From the NCBI GenBank assembly GCA_014529385.2, contig CM043952.1, positions 151,121,057-151,185,056 on the forward strand: 64,000 nt of DNA, written 5' to 3'. Shown here piece by piece: positions 1 to 11,406 of this stretch. Within the stretch, counting starts at the first letter, position 1. The number at the start of each line of letters is the position of its first letter. Both the position numbers and the translations under genes were made by a program. The stretch is from Adiantum capillus-veneris. Lineage: Eukaryota; Streptophyta; Polypodiopsida; Polypodiales; Pteridaceae. Under the pieces are notes generated by a model that was not told the DNA's origin, did no database searches, and saw nothing but the letters and a program-made list of their open reading frames with translations.

Positions 1-666
1 TTCTCAAGCTTTAATGGAAAGCTCATCATCTACTCCAAGCTTGTGAGAAGGGAGGCCTATACCAACAACTCTTGGCTTTGTGATGCAAATCCAACCAAGA
101 GCCAAGCTTCAATGCATGCTCATCTCCTCTACCATGCTAATTACTAAGCTATGCTAAGCTTTTATGAGTGATTATGTAAGGAGATATACTTATTTCTCGT
201 AAGACTACTCCTTCTTCCTCTCAATCTACTCTCATACCCCGTTAGCTCTCACCATCTTCGAAGGTATGTGAGGTCTTGGGTCTGAGATGGTGAGGGAATT
301 GATGTGTTTTATAAGTGTTTGCTTAGTGCTTGAAGTTTCCATCTTCATTACACTAGCTAGTTATTGAAGAAACACAAAGAATTGTATTGTAAAATGTCTC
401 TCTTGATGGGGGAAACCTATAATACAAAGCCTTTTGGAGGGGGGACCGGATCCATGTAAATCCGGTCCTCAACTATTGTCAATAGCTTAATTTCTCTCTC
501 TTTTGAAGTATTGTTCATGCCTATCTAACTAGGTCTTATGCTTTTTTGTTGCTCTCTCCATCCAAGCACTCCTGTTGTGCTCATTAGGAATCTATTCTAA
601 TGGAATGCTCATTATGTTTATGCTATTTTCCGCTACACACAAGTTACTAGGCCATTAAATGTTACA
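1..666 (+). mobile_element. 3' part of the 5' LTR of a Ty3/gypsy chromovirus
   Basis: This stretch is nearly the same as the last two thirds of the complete LTR at 3851-5497, including the shared block around 'gaggggggaccgg' and the end 'ggccattaaatgttaca'. It ends in CA at 666, directly before the primer-binding site. The 5' portion of the LTR lies outside the window. It differs from the 3' LTR by scattered substitutions and by the short CT tract, so the insertion is not recent. Confidence 0.85.
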
Positions 667-667
667 T

Positions 668-680
668 TGGTATCAGAGCA
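668..680 (+). other. Primer-binding site, initiator tRNA-Met type
   Basis: The sequence TGGTATCAGAGCA starts one base after the LTR end. TGGTATCAGAGC is the standard plant retrotransposon primer site complementary to the 3' end of initiator methionine tRNA. It fixes the orientation of the element as plus strand. Confidence 0.9.
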
Positions 681-1075
681 CAAGGTTTCTCTTGTCTTGC
701 TCACGAAGGGAGGTCCTCAAGCTAGCTATAAATGGTTGGTATTGTTAATTAAAATTGAGTAAGTAGAATAGGGATTTTTCAGCATTGCAGTGCGCTTGCC
801 TTCGTGCAGATAACGGGGCATCACCGTCGAGAGCTATGGTCTTAATAGTGGAGTCCTACGGGGCTTGCCTATGGCTTAACCACTATTGAGCTATTAGAAG
901 CTTGACAGGAGCCGGTATTGTTTTGGTGTTGAAAGACCCTCTCTTCTATTCCTTGTAATTAATGATACTGGAGTGACGGGTACAGTGGCTTGAGTGCTTT
1001 TCTAAAGGGGTAAAGAGAAGTAGCAACTAGGGATTGAAGTGCCAAAGTACACCTAAACAAGTTTACACCTAGAAG

Positions 1076-2800
1076 TTGTTGGAATGGATGATAATAGTAA
1101 AGAGAGTGAAATTAATGTTGATAGCTTTGATTTTGCAAATGAGCAGGCTACTAGTGATGCCCCTATGCTTGTTAACTACATTGTTTCTAGGCTTCAACAA
1201 GCCATGGGCAATCCATCCCTCCAAAGTGAAGTGCAATAGCAGTAGCTACATGCTCATGGGATTCTCCAAGCTCCCCACCATGAAGAGAGAGTACCAAGAA
1301 AGCCTCCTTGTGAGACTTCCAAAAGAGGCCTCTCTCCGATTCGAGAAGGAGAAGAGGATCCATACGAAGGGCACAAAAATCTACTTCTTGATGACGCATC
1401 TCCTTCCCAAAGGAGAACTCAAGAGACCCCACCAAAAGAACGAGAAAGAAGTGAGTCTCTTGCCACCTCGACGAATATGGCTCCACGAAGACAGCAGGGA
1501 AACGCTCTCCATTACCTCCTAAATGGAGAAGATCATCGCACACTTCTCCACACCATAATTCAAAGAGGGGTGATAGAAAACAAGAGAAGAAAAATCCAAG
1601 AAAGAGGTCACTCTCTTCTCGAACTTTTTCATCCTCTTCCTCTTATGAAGAAAGTGATGGTGCAAACAAGGAGGAACAAGGAAAGAAAAAGGCAAGAAAG
1701 AGGTCACCCTCTTCTCCATCTTCCTCAAATTCTTCATCTTTTGACGAAAGTGATGGTGCAACTTTCGAACCATCAAAAAGAAGAGGTCATAGGAAATCCT
1801 ATGCCACGTGGAAGAGATCGTCCAAGCTCAAGAAGTTCAAAGAGGGAGGAAAGAGCATCTCTTTTCTTACCTACGATGGCACCTTTGGTGCTACGGAGAA
1901 AGTCTTGGCTTTCATCCAACAATTCAATGCGGCATTTAGAGATGAGGGCTTCATGGAGTCCTCTAAGCTACACCATGTAGCTATGCATTTTCAAAAGTCT
2001 GCCAGGCAATGGTGGTCTAGCCTACGGGCAAATAGTGAAGCTCCATGAACATGGAAAGCTTTAAGAGCTTCCATCATGAAGTAGTTTTTTGGCCACCAAT
2101 GCCAAAGACAAAGTACTCACCGATCGGCAAAGCTTGAAGCTCTCTCCCTACGAATCCATTCACAAATATATAGACAAGTCTTGGGATTTACATTCTCAAA
2201 GCCACTGTCTTCAAAAAGATGGATTTGGAGAGCAAAAACAACAATTTTGTGCTGTCTTAACTGAAGAAATTGCAGAGTATGCCATGGTGGCTTCACTAAT
2301 CAATTTCCAAACAGGGGCTAAGAGAAATCCTAAGCCCACGAAAAACAACGGTTCTAATGAGCCTAAGGGGAAGGACAATGTCCAAAATTCTCCTAAGGGC
2401 AATTCCAATAACGACAAAGCTAAGGAGAAGGGAGTTTACAAAGGCAAAAAAAAATCTCTCCTGAAGATCTTGAGCGTTATCGCAAGGATAACGATTGTTT
2501 CAAATGCAGCGAGCAAGGGCATGTGTACCGTGCTTGTCCCCAAAAGAACACCCGCCATGAGCCTCCTAGAGCTACCTTGGTCAAAATCCAAGAAGAGGAA
2601 TCTCACCACAAAGGATCTCCTCTATGCTATGCTTGGGGAAAGGTAAGAGAACATGATGCTTTTATTCTATTTGACCCTGCTTTTATCCACTCCAAGCCTA
2701 TGATATGGAAGATGTCCTACCCGCCGATGGTGCTTTCAAGGGGCAAGAAGCTTCAGTCACTCCCTTAATTGGGAAATTGAGGCTCCATGTCCAAAACTAT
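1076..2800 (+). pseudogene. Broken gag polyprotein of the chromovirus
   Basis: Gag builds the virus-like particle and binds the element's RNA. Reading across frames, about 1858-2045 encodes a retrotransposon-gag-like region (LTYDGTFGATEKVLAFIQQF, later SARQWWSSLRA). At 2496-2537 there is a clear CCHC zinc knuckle, CFKCSEQGHVYRAC. Upstream, 1500-1860 is rich in Lys, Arg, Ser and Glu. The frame is broken by several stops and shifts, for example after SEAP at about 2047, so no full Gag can be made. It is followed by the protease relic, as expected for a gypsy element. Confidence 0.75.
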
Positions 2801-3065
2801 GTGAACAAAGAGGACTTCTTTATCTCTCCTCTCAAGCACGAGGATGTAATCCTAGCTAGGGGCATCATGGTTTGATTGCATGGCTGCCAATGTTAAATTC
2901 CCTGAAAGGAAACTCCACTTTAGGTTCAGGGAAAAAGATATGTACATAGATGCTAAGGAGATGGGTAACACCATTGTACATATTCAAGCTTCCAATAAGT
3001 CAATAAAGAGCTCTATTTCCGTGTACATGATTTTGCTAAAGTTTCTCAAAATGAACCTAACATTT
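2640..3065 (+). pseudogene. Relic of the aspartic protease region
   Basis: After the zinc knuckle the sequence contains DVILARG at about 2843, then MAANVKFPERKLHFRFREK at 2880. This resembles the end of a retroviral-type protease, where a DVILG-PWF motif precedes a conserved beta strand. A stop interrupts it before the MAANV segment. The catalytic Asp-Ser/Thr-Gly motif is not visible. Reverse transcriptase, RNase H and the integrase core should follow, but the sequence jumps within about 100 bases to the integrase C-terminus, so the element is internally deleted. Confidence 0.5.
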
Positions 3066-3153
3066 TAGCAAAAGAAAATATAAATGATCACAAGGAATTA
3101 GAGTTATCTAATTTCCCAAGGCTCGGTTAAGGCACACAACGGGAAAAAGTACT

Positions 3154-3540
3154 ATGGGACACCAAAAGTACTATGCTAAATTAGCAAAAAGGTACTATGG
3201 TCCCTTCCAGATGCTTAGAACAATCAATGAGATGGCCTATCAACTCAACTTGCCCAGTCATTGGCTCATACAAAATTATTTCCATGTGAGACTACTAAAG
3301 CCTTACAAGGGAGAGCCACCTCAAGAACCAATTGAAGACCCACCGGAGGTCGAGGACCAAGAAGAGGTGGTGCAGCCCATTCTCTGACATGAAGACAAGG
3401 TATTAAGAGGCGGTAAGACTATCCGATGGTGTCTTATTGAGTTTAAGAATTATCATTTTGAAGATGCTAGATGGATGCAAGGCATACAATTAAAGAATAA
3501 CCTAAACCTTGTCAATGCTTACAATGCTTCCCTGGAGTAA
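3154..3540 (+). pseudogene. Integrase C-terminus plus chromodomain
   Basis: The segment RYYGPFQMLRTINEMAYQL, followed by FHVRLLKPY, is the typical end of a Ty3/gypsy integrase. A TGA at 3385-3387 ends the frame. The same frame continues as KVLRGGKTIRWCLIEFKNY, then HFEDARWMQ, which matches the chromodomain pattern (V-x-W/F-K-x-Y ... A-x-W) found in chromoviruses. The stop can be explained by CGA to TGA. The final stop is at 3538-3540, shortly before the 3' LTR. In intact elements the chromodomain steers integration toward particular chromatin. Confidence 0.75.
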
Positions 3541-3850
3541 GAAAATGTACAAATGTTTAAAATGAACAAAGTTTTTGTCTTATAAGACTCTCTTTTTATT
3601 TATTGTGCACAAATGTTAAGTAGTACGTATGCATGCTTAGAATCAAGTTTATGGAGACGACGTCTTCCAAACACCAAGTAGAGCTTGTCACTCTACCATG
3701 GAAGATTGATACAACTAATCATCCATTCTCGAACGATGTCGTAGGGTAAGATATGGATCCTCTACCCGCTTGGAAAAGGCCTCATGAATAGGCTATTTTA
3801 TCTTCTCCACCCCATAATCGAGGATGACTATGATTTAAAGAGAGAGGTAA

Positions 3851-4767
3851 TGTCATAATAACTAATATCTAATTCTCCTATATGATTTTCTCATGTTAAA
3901 ATCATTTAATATGGGGAAGTACCAAGGGAGAAAAAGCTAGAATATTGGTTATGCTAGCAGACTGGCCATAGTAGGGATCCAAAGGAGGGAAAATAGGGAT
4001 ACAAAGGGGGGGCCATTTGCAAAAGAGAAATGTGCAACAATGGGCTTTAAAGACCCTAAGGTTCAGCCCATTAAGACTTCCAAAATGCTAAGGTTCCAAA
4101 ATTCAAAGGTTTTATCCAATGGTCAAATCTTAGGGAAATTGGATGCTTTGTGAGTGTAAGCAAAAGTCTTCAAGACTCCTACATAGGAGTGGATGAGACC
4201 TGTAAGTAGGGGATGAGAGAGAAACACACACACACACACACACACTCACACTCACAGGATCCCTTTACACAAATGGAATAGGAGACACATGTCAGCTCCC
4301 TAGCCAGTTGCCCACAAGCCTGCACTCAAATCCTATTGGATGGCCATAGAGGTGGACCAATGAGAATTAGGCTAGAGTAAATCTAGTTTAACTCATTTAA
4401 AAACACTTAATAAAAGACCAGTAAGAATTAAGCTCTTTAGAAGACTATTGGACAGTCTCCCAAGCGGTCCAATGAGCATTGAACAGACCAATGGCTTGCC
4501 TACTTCCATTTGGCCAGAAAACAAAGGGGTCCAATGAGATAGTTGCATTATTTACTTATCTAAATCTCTTACAAAAGGGGAAATGGGGACACATGTCACA
4601 AGGCTATCACTTATGCTTCTCGATTATGATTGGTTAAGCTTGGAGAGGTCCAATGGGAAGTCAGCAAGAGGATTTAGCAAGAGAGGTCGACCAAGATGAG
4701 AGAGGGGACTGGTTTGTGAAGGCATTATCACACACACACTCACACAATCTCATGTGTGAATCAAGAA

Positions 4768-4830
<63 letters not shown>

Positions 4831-5497
4831 TCTCAAGATTTAATGGAAAGCTCATCATCTACTCCAAGCTTGTGAGAAGGGAGGTCTACACCAACAACTC
4901 TTGGCTTTGTGATGCAAATCCAACCAAGATCCAAGCTTCAATGCATGCTCATCTCCTCTACCATGCTAATTACTAAGCTATGCTAAGATTTTACGAGTGA
5001 TTATGTAAGGAGATATACTTCTTTCTCAAAAGACTACTCCTTCTTCCTCTCAATCTACTCTCATACCCCGCTAGCTCTCACCATCTTCGAGGTGTGTGAG
5101 GTCTTGGGTCTGAGACCGTGAAGGAATTGATGTTGTGTTTTATAAGTGTTTGCTTAGTGCTTGAAGTTTTCATCTTCATTGCACTAGTTAGTTATTGAAG
5201 GAACACAAAGGATTGTATTGTAAAATGTCTCCCTTGATGGGGGAAACCTATAATACAAAGCCTTTTGGAGGGGGGACCGGCTCCATGTAAATCTGGTCCT
5301 CAACTGTTGTCAATAGTTTAATTTCTCTCTCTTTTGAAGTATTGTTCATGCCTATCTAACTAGGTGTTATTCTTTTTTGTTGGTCTCTCCATCCAAGCAC
5401 TCTTGCTATGCTCATTAGGAATCTATTCTTATGGAATACTCACTATGTTTATGCTATTTTATGCTACACACAAGTTACTAGGCCATTAGATGTTACA
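3851..5497 (+). mobile_element. Complete 3' LTR of the chromovirus (1,647 bp)
   Basis: It begins TGTCATAATAAC directly after a short purine tract (3837-3847, the likely polypurine tract) and ends TGTTACA at 5497. Its second half aligns with 1-666. It contains a CA repeat at 4213-4243 and a long CT repeat at about 4772-4828. A solo LTR of almost identical length lies at 42065-43710 on the other strand, which confirms both ends. The base after 5497 starts unrelated retroelement sequence, so this element was probably inserted into, or joined to, the element to its right. Confidence 0.9.
4772..4828. repeat. CT dinucleotide microsatellite within the LTR
   Basis: An uninterrupted TC run of nearly 60 bases inside the 3' LTR. 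The 5' LTR portion at the window start begins right after the matching position, so its repeat cannot be compared. Confidence 0.9.
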
Positions 5498-5527
5498 AGT
5501 CTTTAATAGAACCTACTATCATCGACG

Positions 5528-5809
5528 TTAATTACCTATGTACTCATTTTGGAGGAATCCACCACTTTCTTTGATTACCTTTGACCGTAGTGTAAGGGTA
5601 GCTTCTGCAACCCCTAAACTTGTGACAGCTATTCCATGTGATATAGGAACCTGTACCTGAATTTCATATAGTTCTGGCTTACCTAGAAGTAACCACAACC
5701 CATAAGACATGACATTAGTCGTGGAAGTGCAATCTATCTCTGCTATAAAGTTGAATTTCAGTTTCTCATGCACATCCAATGAGAATTTAATCTTCTTGTT
5801 GGCTGCCAA
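5528..5809 (-). pseudogene. Retropepsin-like fragment of a minus-strand LTR element
   Basis: The 93-residue frame contains AEIDCTSTTNVMSYGLWLLL followed by GKPEL. This looks like a retroelement protease in which D-(T/S)-G-(A/S) is followed by xxNVMS and a 'LGKP' turn. Here the catalytic region reads DCTST, so the glycine is lost and it is probably inactive. Reverse transcriptase and later domains would lie at lower coordinates but are replaced by the chromovirus LTR, whose edge is at 5497. The identification rests on a short motif. Confidence 0.45.
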
Positions 5810-6036
5810 GTAGCTGATGTCCTCGTTGCTTTTGGTACTTTTCTTGGACTTTTGTGCCTTGAAGGCTTTATCATCCTCTTATATGTTGAACTTCTTTGTC
5901 ATTTGATTGGTTAATGTAGCATGTCCCAAGTGCTTACTATCTTCTGTTGTAGCTACTTGTTGGTGTTCATTGCTAGTTTCTGACTGTGACGCTTAGATTC
6001 TTGATTTCAGAAGCTCTCTGTCACTATTTACTTCTT

Positions 6037-7460
6037 CTAGGCCCCTTCTAGCACTTGAAGGTCATTCAATGGTGACTTTTCTTCTTGGAAATGTTTTGAA
6101 GCTTGCGTAGCAGGATGTTGAGGTTGACTCTCTTCTTCTGATGCAATGGTCGTCGTGGCCTTTGGTTTCCATTGTTCCATGGGTTTTTGTAGAGTCTCTT
6201 CTAGAAAATATTCATTCATATCCTGTATTTCTTGTCCTTGGTAGTCAATCTTGGACTCAGTCATTTCCTATTCTTCTGTGCATTCTATGTCTTCAGTTAC
6301 ATCTTCTTTTAGCTTCTCATACTCTTTGATTTTTTCAATCACCAATGAAGAGTCCAAAATAGAGAATTTATTTGGTAGACTTTCAGCTTCATCCATTGAT
6401 TCTATTTGCATGTCTTCCACTTGTGATGTGGCACTAAGAATTTTTGTTACCTCTGCCACCTCTTCTTGTGTTGGCTCACTATGGTCAGAATCTTGGCTTC
6501 TTTTTCTCTCGACCCTTGAACTACGAGCTTCATCTTCATCACCTTGTGGATGCTTTGACTTGTCCTCACTGAGGTTTCTTTAACGATCTTGAATCAGCTG
6601 ATTCAATTGATCTTTTTTGAAAGCCTGGCTCTCTATGATAATGTCGTTGAAACCCTTGACTTCAAGCAACTGTGTCTTGAGCCTATCTTTTGTGCTCTGC
6701 GACAAGATCTTCTTCTTTTCCGGAGATCTTATTGGGGATTCTTGCATTTGTTCCCTTGTTGTCACTGTATGAACTTTGCTTTTGGCTTGTTGCTTCTTCT
6801 TTCCATGTAGAGCTTTGCTGGGAAGTCCTTCACTAAATGACCAATGGCACATTGGTCACAATATGTTGTTATTTCAACATGTGCACCCTTTGGATGAGGC
6901 AGCCCTCCATAATACTGTTGATAATGGTTTCCTGTGGTATCTAGATACAGATATGACCTCTTCTTTGCAGGCATTAACCTGTAGATTACGATTGACTTAG
7001 GTGTATCCACTGGTTTTGTCTCTTTATCCTTCATCGTCTTGTCCTTGAGAAGCTGAAAATAGCTTCCATTATAGCTTGCATACAAGATCAAATCACTATC
7101 CATGCTTTCTAGCAGTCTTGTCCTTGAGAAGCTGAAAATAGCTTCCATTATAGCTTGCATACAAGATCAAATCACTATCCATGCTTTCTAGCAGTTGTGA
7201 TGCTAATTCTTCCATCAGTATATGGTCTTTGACGTGGGGCTTCTGCATAGCCTTAGGGCTATGTTTCTGAGTTGATTTTGGCGAGTTCTGCACCGAGGGT
7301 GAAGATCGAACCGAATCTTTGTTTTCCGTTTCCCTTGATGGTGCTTTTGGACGGGGTCCAAGTATGTGACTTACATGTTGCCCACAATTGATAAACTCAT
7401 CCATATTTTTCACATTGGCTATTTCATAGTGCCTATCGTATTTGTTGACCACAATGACAT
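6037..7460 (-). pseudogene. Gag-like middle and C-terminal region, broken
   Basis: Several overlapping minus-strand frames make up one decayed gene continuing from 7516-8514. A zinc-knuckle-like motif, YCDQCAIGHLVKDF, lies at about 6820-6860; the last Cys of the CCHC pattern is Phe here. Upstream is a Ser/Pro/Lys-rich linker and downstream a Gln/Glu-rich segment. The frame is interrupted by stops and by an exact 79-bp tandem duplication (7036-7114 and 7115-7193), which is not a multiple of three. A retroelement Gag is the best reading because a protease-like segment follows it and an LTR/primer site precedes it. Confidence 0.5.
7036..7193. repeat. 79-bp exact tandem duplication in the gag-like gene
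   Basis: The 79 bases from 'gtcttgtccttgag' to 'tttctagca' occur twice, head to tail and identical as far as I can see. The unit is not divisible by three and so shifts the reading frame. Perfect identity suggests the duplication is recent, or an assembly error. Confidence 0.9.
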
Positions 7461-7515
7461 CTTGACCTGACCTTCTACATTGGGCATTGTGAATTTCCAG
7501 TGGTCTCTCCTCTGG

Positions 7516-8514
7516 CTAGGCATCTTCCAATGCTTCTTGAAATTCCACTTGGGCTCTTGAAAAGGACATTGCTTCTTGTAAAGTTGGACTTCTTAATCCC
7601 ACTTTTGAAGATATAGGGTCTCTTTGTTGAGTTTGAACTCCCCCCATCCGAGAGGGTTTCATATATGATGTTGGCATCTGTTTAATGCCTGATGATATGA
7701 CTTCTTGTGCTTTGTTAAGTAGCTCTTGAGACTGAGCTAGTTCTTTTTGAAGTTGTGCTATCTTCATAGCGGGTATTTCTGACGTATTCCCTGTTTGTGC
7801 AATTTGGTGTGCTTGTGCTTTGTCTTGTGCTGGTGTGGTGCACGAGACTTGTACCGTGTCTTTCCATGTTGTGGCTTGTGTTGTGCCTTGTTGTGTGTCA
7901 TGTGGTGTGTCACTCATTTGTGTAGTGACAGCTGTAGGTGTCAATTCTTCTAGGTGCGTAGTTAGAGGTAAACCCATGACGAGATGGTATACATTACCAC
8001 CTTTAGACATGAAGTCTTCTTCTCTTGAGCCAATCGCTTCTGCTGCAAAATAATGATTGTTTTCTACAGGAACTTCATGACTTGTGACAGCCTTGTAGCA
8101 TCGACCGTCTTCGTCTCCATAGAGGGTACCAATTTTCCGTTTTCCATCTTGTGCTTTGTACAGAAAAATACTTGGATGATATGCGTAGAGTTCTGTAAGT
8201 TGATCCTTATACAACATTTCTATCTCATTGCCGGTGTATTTTCCGTGCCTCATGTAACTTGATCCCAGACAGTCTTCCATGAAATCTGGATGTGGGTGTA
8301 GTACATTCTTTGCTGTTTCAACTTCCACATATTGAGATGTCCGAGTTTCCTCTGTATCTTTCTTTGTCTTGATGTACAAATTCCGATTGTCATCCTCATA
8401 GCATGGCAGTCCTTTGTAGTATCCAATCAGATAGATCCAAATTTGCTCTCTTGTAATTTCTGTGGATGTACTTGAAGCTTCATCTCGGCTGGTTTGATTA
8501 CTCTGAGACGCCAT
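7516..8514 (-). CDS. N-terminal Gag-like protein of the minus-strand LTR element (332 aa)
   Basis: This is the longest intact frame in the first 38 kb. It starts MASQSNQTSRDEA and has an ordered N-terminal domain (about residues 25-190, with GYYKGLPCYEDDNRNLYIK and several aromatic clusters). A Thr/Gln-rich linker follows, then a coiled-coil-like stretch (MKIAQLQKELAQSQELLNKA, about residues 255-275). I do not recognise the N-terminal domain. Its position, downstream of an LTR, a primer site and a long leader and upstream of zinc-knuckle and protease-like segments, argues for a capsid-type Gag. It ends at a TAG just before the next Gag segments, so it is probably the intact front part of a decayed polyprotein. 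Confidence 0.5.
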   Translation of the reverse strand: MASQSNQTSRDEASSTSTEITREQIWIYLIGYYKGLPCYEDDNRNLYIKTKKDTEETRTSQYVEVETAKNVLHPHPDFMEDCLGSSYMRHGKYTGNEIEMLYKDQLTELYAYHPSIFLYKAQDGKRKIGTLYGDEDGRCYKAVTSHEVPVENNHYFAAEAIGSREEDFMSKGGNVYHLVMGLPLTTHLEELTPTAVTTQMSDTPHDTQQGTTQATTWKDTVQVSCTTPAQDKAQAHQIAQTGNTSEIPAMKIAQLQKELAQSQELLNKAQEVISSGIKQMPTSYMKPSRMGGVQTQQRDPISSKVGLRSPTLQEAMSFSRAQVEFQEALEDA

Positions 8515-11383
8515 TGCTTTCGTCTTGACTCCCTTGTTGTACCTGTTCAGTGATAGCTCTAATTGCTTGCCTCAATGCTAATAAAAATTATTAGCACCCT
8601 TGTGTCGGTCTTTTTCACTTGAGGTCCTTCAGCTTTTGTGGATGCCTTAATCTCTGAGTTTTCTGAACTGGGCTTTGCTTGAACTTCTTGAACTTCTTAG
8701 CTCCCTTGCTTGCCAGGGTTGATACTGTCTTGTCTGGCTGCTTGGTTTGCCTAGAGCTTTTTAGCAGGCCTCGATCTAGTGGAAGCACTGTGATAAGTTA
8801 TGCAACTTACCACTATAATGCAACGAATTCTCCCTTCATAGCGATTCTTGAGTCGAGCTAACCTGTGTTCACTTTAGCACACAATCTGCAAAATTCTATT
8901 TAGCTGGCAAACTTTTTCACAATGAACGCAAAATTCTTGATGTACCCTCGACAGCCACACTTGTGCCTTGAGCACCTTCCAACGGGTGACCAATGGTTTT
9001 TCCAAAAGATAATTTCAATCTGCTAACTTAGCAGTCTTCAAACCGTGACCGTTTTCTCACAATTCTTTCGAACTGTCGGTTTTAGACACTCCTGACTTCC
9101 GGATGCATTTTGAGGCCTTAAACGATGTTTTTTTCAAAGTTTTGCTCTAAGATCTGTAGAGTCGTTCTCAGGCTACGTTTTGATATAAAACCTTTTCTGA
9201 TCCGATACCGTTTGTGAAAGTTATGGCCAAAATAGTGAAATGCAGTTTAGAATGGTCAAAATGAGTCCAAATTCAATTTTGAAAGAAGATTTGGGATTTC
9301 TGTGACACTGTGAACACTCTTGTATGTTCAAAATTACAGTTGGACCCTAAAACTTGGTCCAGAGACTCCCCTTGAGTCTAGCAACACAATGGTATGCTCA
9401 GAATTTCATTTGGACCTAAAAATGGCCTTGAGACATCCTACACGTAGGATGTCTTTTTGCTCAGAATGACTTGAAAATTTCACCCCAGCTTCTCCTTGAT
9501 GTGTTGATCACAGTGGTGTGCTCATAAGTTGGTTTGGAGTCCTAAATCAAGCTAGAGACATACTACGCGTAGGATGTCTAAGTGCTCAGATTTTGTCCAA
9601 ACTTGATCCCAAGATTCTCCTAGGACTCAACAACCCAATGGTATGCTCATATTTGAATTTGGATGCCAATAGGTCAAGATTTGGGCTGCATAGGCTTCTA
9701 GTGCACTCCAAGAGTAGGATGTCTGACAATTCTTGTCTTTGCTTGGTAAATAGGCCAAACAAGGTCCAAATTCACTTTTGAAAAAAGTTCTCGAATCCTT
9801 GAGACACTGGAAACCTCCCTATATGGCCAAAGTAGAATTTTGACCACTTTATGACCCTGGAGACATCCTACGCGTAGGATGTCTTTTTGCTCTGTTTTAG
9901 CTCAAACTTACACTATAGCTTCCCCTTGATGTGCTAAACTCATAGCTACTTTTACTTTTTGATTCTGACACCTATAGGTTGGTCAAATGACCAAGAATCT
10001 GTTCCAAAAGCCTGATGTCTGTTCTGATGAATTCCCAAGTCAAATCAACTCCAAATTGGACCAAATTTGCCTAGGAGGCTTATCTAAGGCTATATGACAA
10101 CATGGTATGGTCACAGTAGAATTTTTGTTTCAGAATTATGCAGTAGACATCCTATGCGTAGGATGTCTTTTTGCTCAGAATGAACCCAAACTAGTCTTCA
10201 GCAACCCACTAGTATGCTTAGATTTGAGTTTGGATGCTAAAAGACCCCAAACTAGCTATTCTTGCCTTTTTCAGTAAAAAATGCTAAAGTCTGTTCAATC
10301 TTCCTTTCACTAACCCAAATGAGATGAAATTTATCACATGCACTCAATACAACATTTAGATCATGCCTATGGAGTCATCCTATGGTTTGGTCTCAAAATT
10401 AGGCCGTGGACACAATTTGGATAGGATGTCTGGCAATTCTCGTCTTTTGGCTTTGATCTGTCAAAATTTGGTCAAATTTCTTTTTCCAGGTGAAAATAGG
10501 GTAGAATCTACCTTCTAAACACACTGGTGACCTCGGATTTTCCAAAAAGTGCCCAGATCACCCTGTAGACATCCTACGCGTAGGATGTCTACTGCTGATT
10601 TTTTCAGACTGAAGTGTCCCTGATGCTTCCTTATGCTCTCAGCAAGTGCAAGTATGCTTCACAATTGCAAAAACATGCAAAAATCACTCATTTTAAGCCT
10701 TTTCTGAAATTTTACGTTTTCTGACTCCGCCTTTTGGCTTTTGGTCAACAAAAAAAAGGGAAAAACACTCAAATCAATATGTTACTACGGTAAAACCTAC
10801 CCTCTGAACCCACTGGTAACCTCATTTTTCCCAAATTCCCTGCCAAAAGTGCCCTAGAGACATCCTACGCGTAGGATGTCTAATGTCTTAAAATGCAAAT
10901 TTTTTCTGGTAGTAGTACTCCCTATGCTCTGTAGAGCTCTCAACAACAATCACAGAAACTTTTGGACTTCAAATCAGCTTCCAAACACAATTTACCGTCT
11001 TTCCTACTTAGCGTTTCCCACTTCTCTGATGAGCCTAATAGCAAATAAGACATGCATAAAGCACTCTAGATCAGCAATCAAGATATCCTACTTACCCTAC
11101 TCCTACTCATCAATGTGAGATGGTGATTTTGATGTCTTGGTTGCTTTCTGGACTCACACGGACTCTCAAGTCAACCTACCACCACATCTACCACTCCAAC
11201 TCCTACTCTCCTACCTAATACTGCCTAAGTCGAAGGATCTAGGCCAGACACATGCTCCCTAGACTCCTCCTAAGACCTAGAGAGTCCACCACCCTCTGAT
11301 CCTATCTAAATGTAAAATAGTATTCTGGCAAGCCAGAGGGACCTCTATCCTCAAGGACTAGTCTCGGTCACCTACTTAGGGCT
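8515..11383 (-). other. Long untranslated leader of the minus-strand LTR element
   Basis: About 2.9 kb between the primer site and the gag-like start holds no convincing gene. It consists of diverged repeats with recurring phrases such as 'ttggtatgctcag' and a palindromic motif listed separately. Very long leaders are known from Tat/Ogre-type plant gypsy elements. I cannot place this element in that group without its polymerase. Confidence 0.5.
9431..10881. repeat. Six dispersed copies of a 24-bp palindrome
   Basis: The half-site AGACATCCTACG followed directly by its reverse complement CGTAGGATGTCT occurs at 9431-9454, 9556-9579, 9861-9884, 10145-10168, 10567-10590 and 10858-10881. Three copies (9861, 10567, 10858) are perfect and the others carry a change in one half. 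Single right half-sites remain near 9718, near 10428 and, inside the LTR, at 11744-11758. The flanking text is also related ('gtctttttgctcaga'), so the palindrome is the best conserved part of an irregular repeat spaced about 125-420 bp. Confidence 0.9.
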
Positions 11384-11406
11384 CTCGTCCCCGGCAGTGG
11401 CGCCAA
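11384..11406 (-). other. Primer-binding site, TTGGCGCC type
   Basis: Read on the minus strand, TTGGCGCCACTGCCGGGGA begins immediately after the LTR end ...TCCAACA. This is the common plant gypsy primer-site pattern (TGGCGCC...GCCGGGGA) seen in Athila/Tat-type elements. It sets the transcription direction as minus and links the LTR to the gag-like genes at 5.5-8.5 kb. Confidence 0.8.

Noticed and set aside
1187-1543. Minus-strand 118-codon frame opposite the gag region
   Set aside because: It is the antisense of the gag relic and has no motif of its own.
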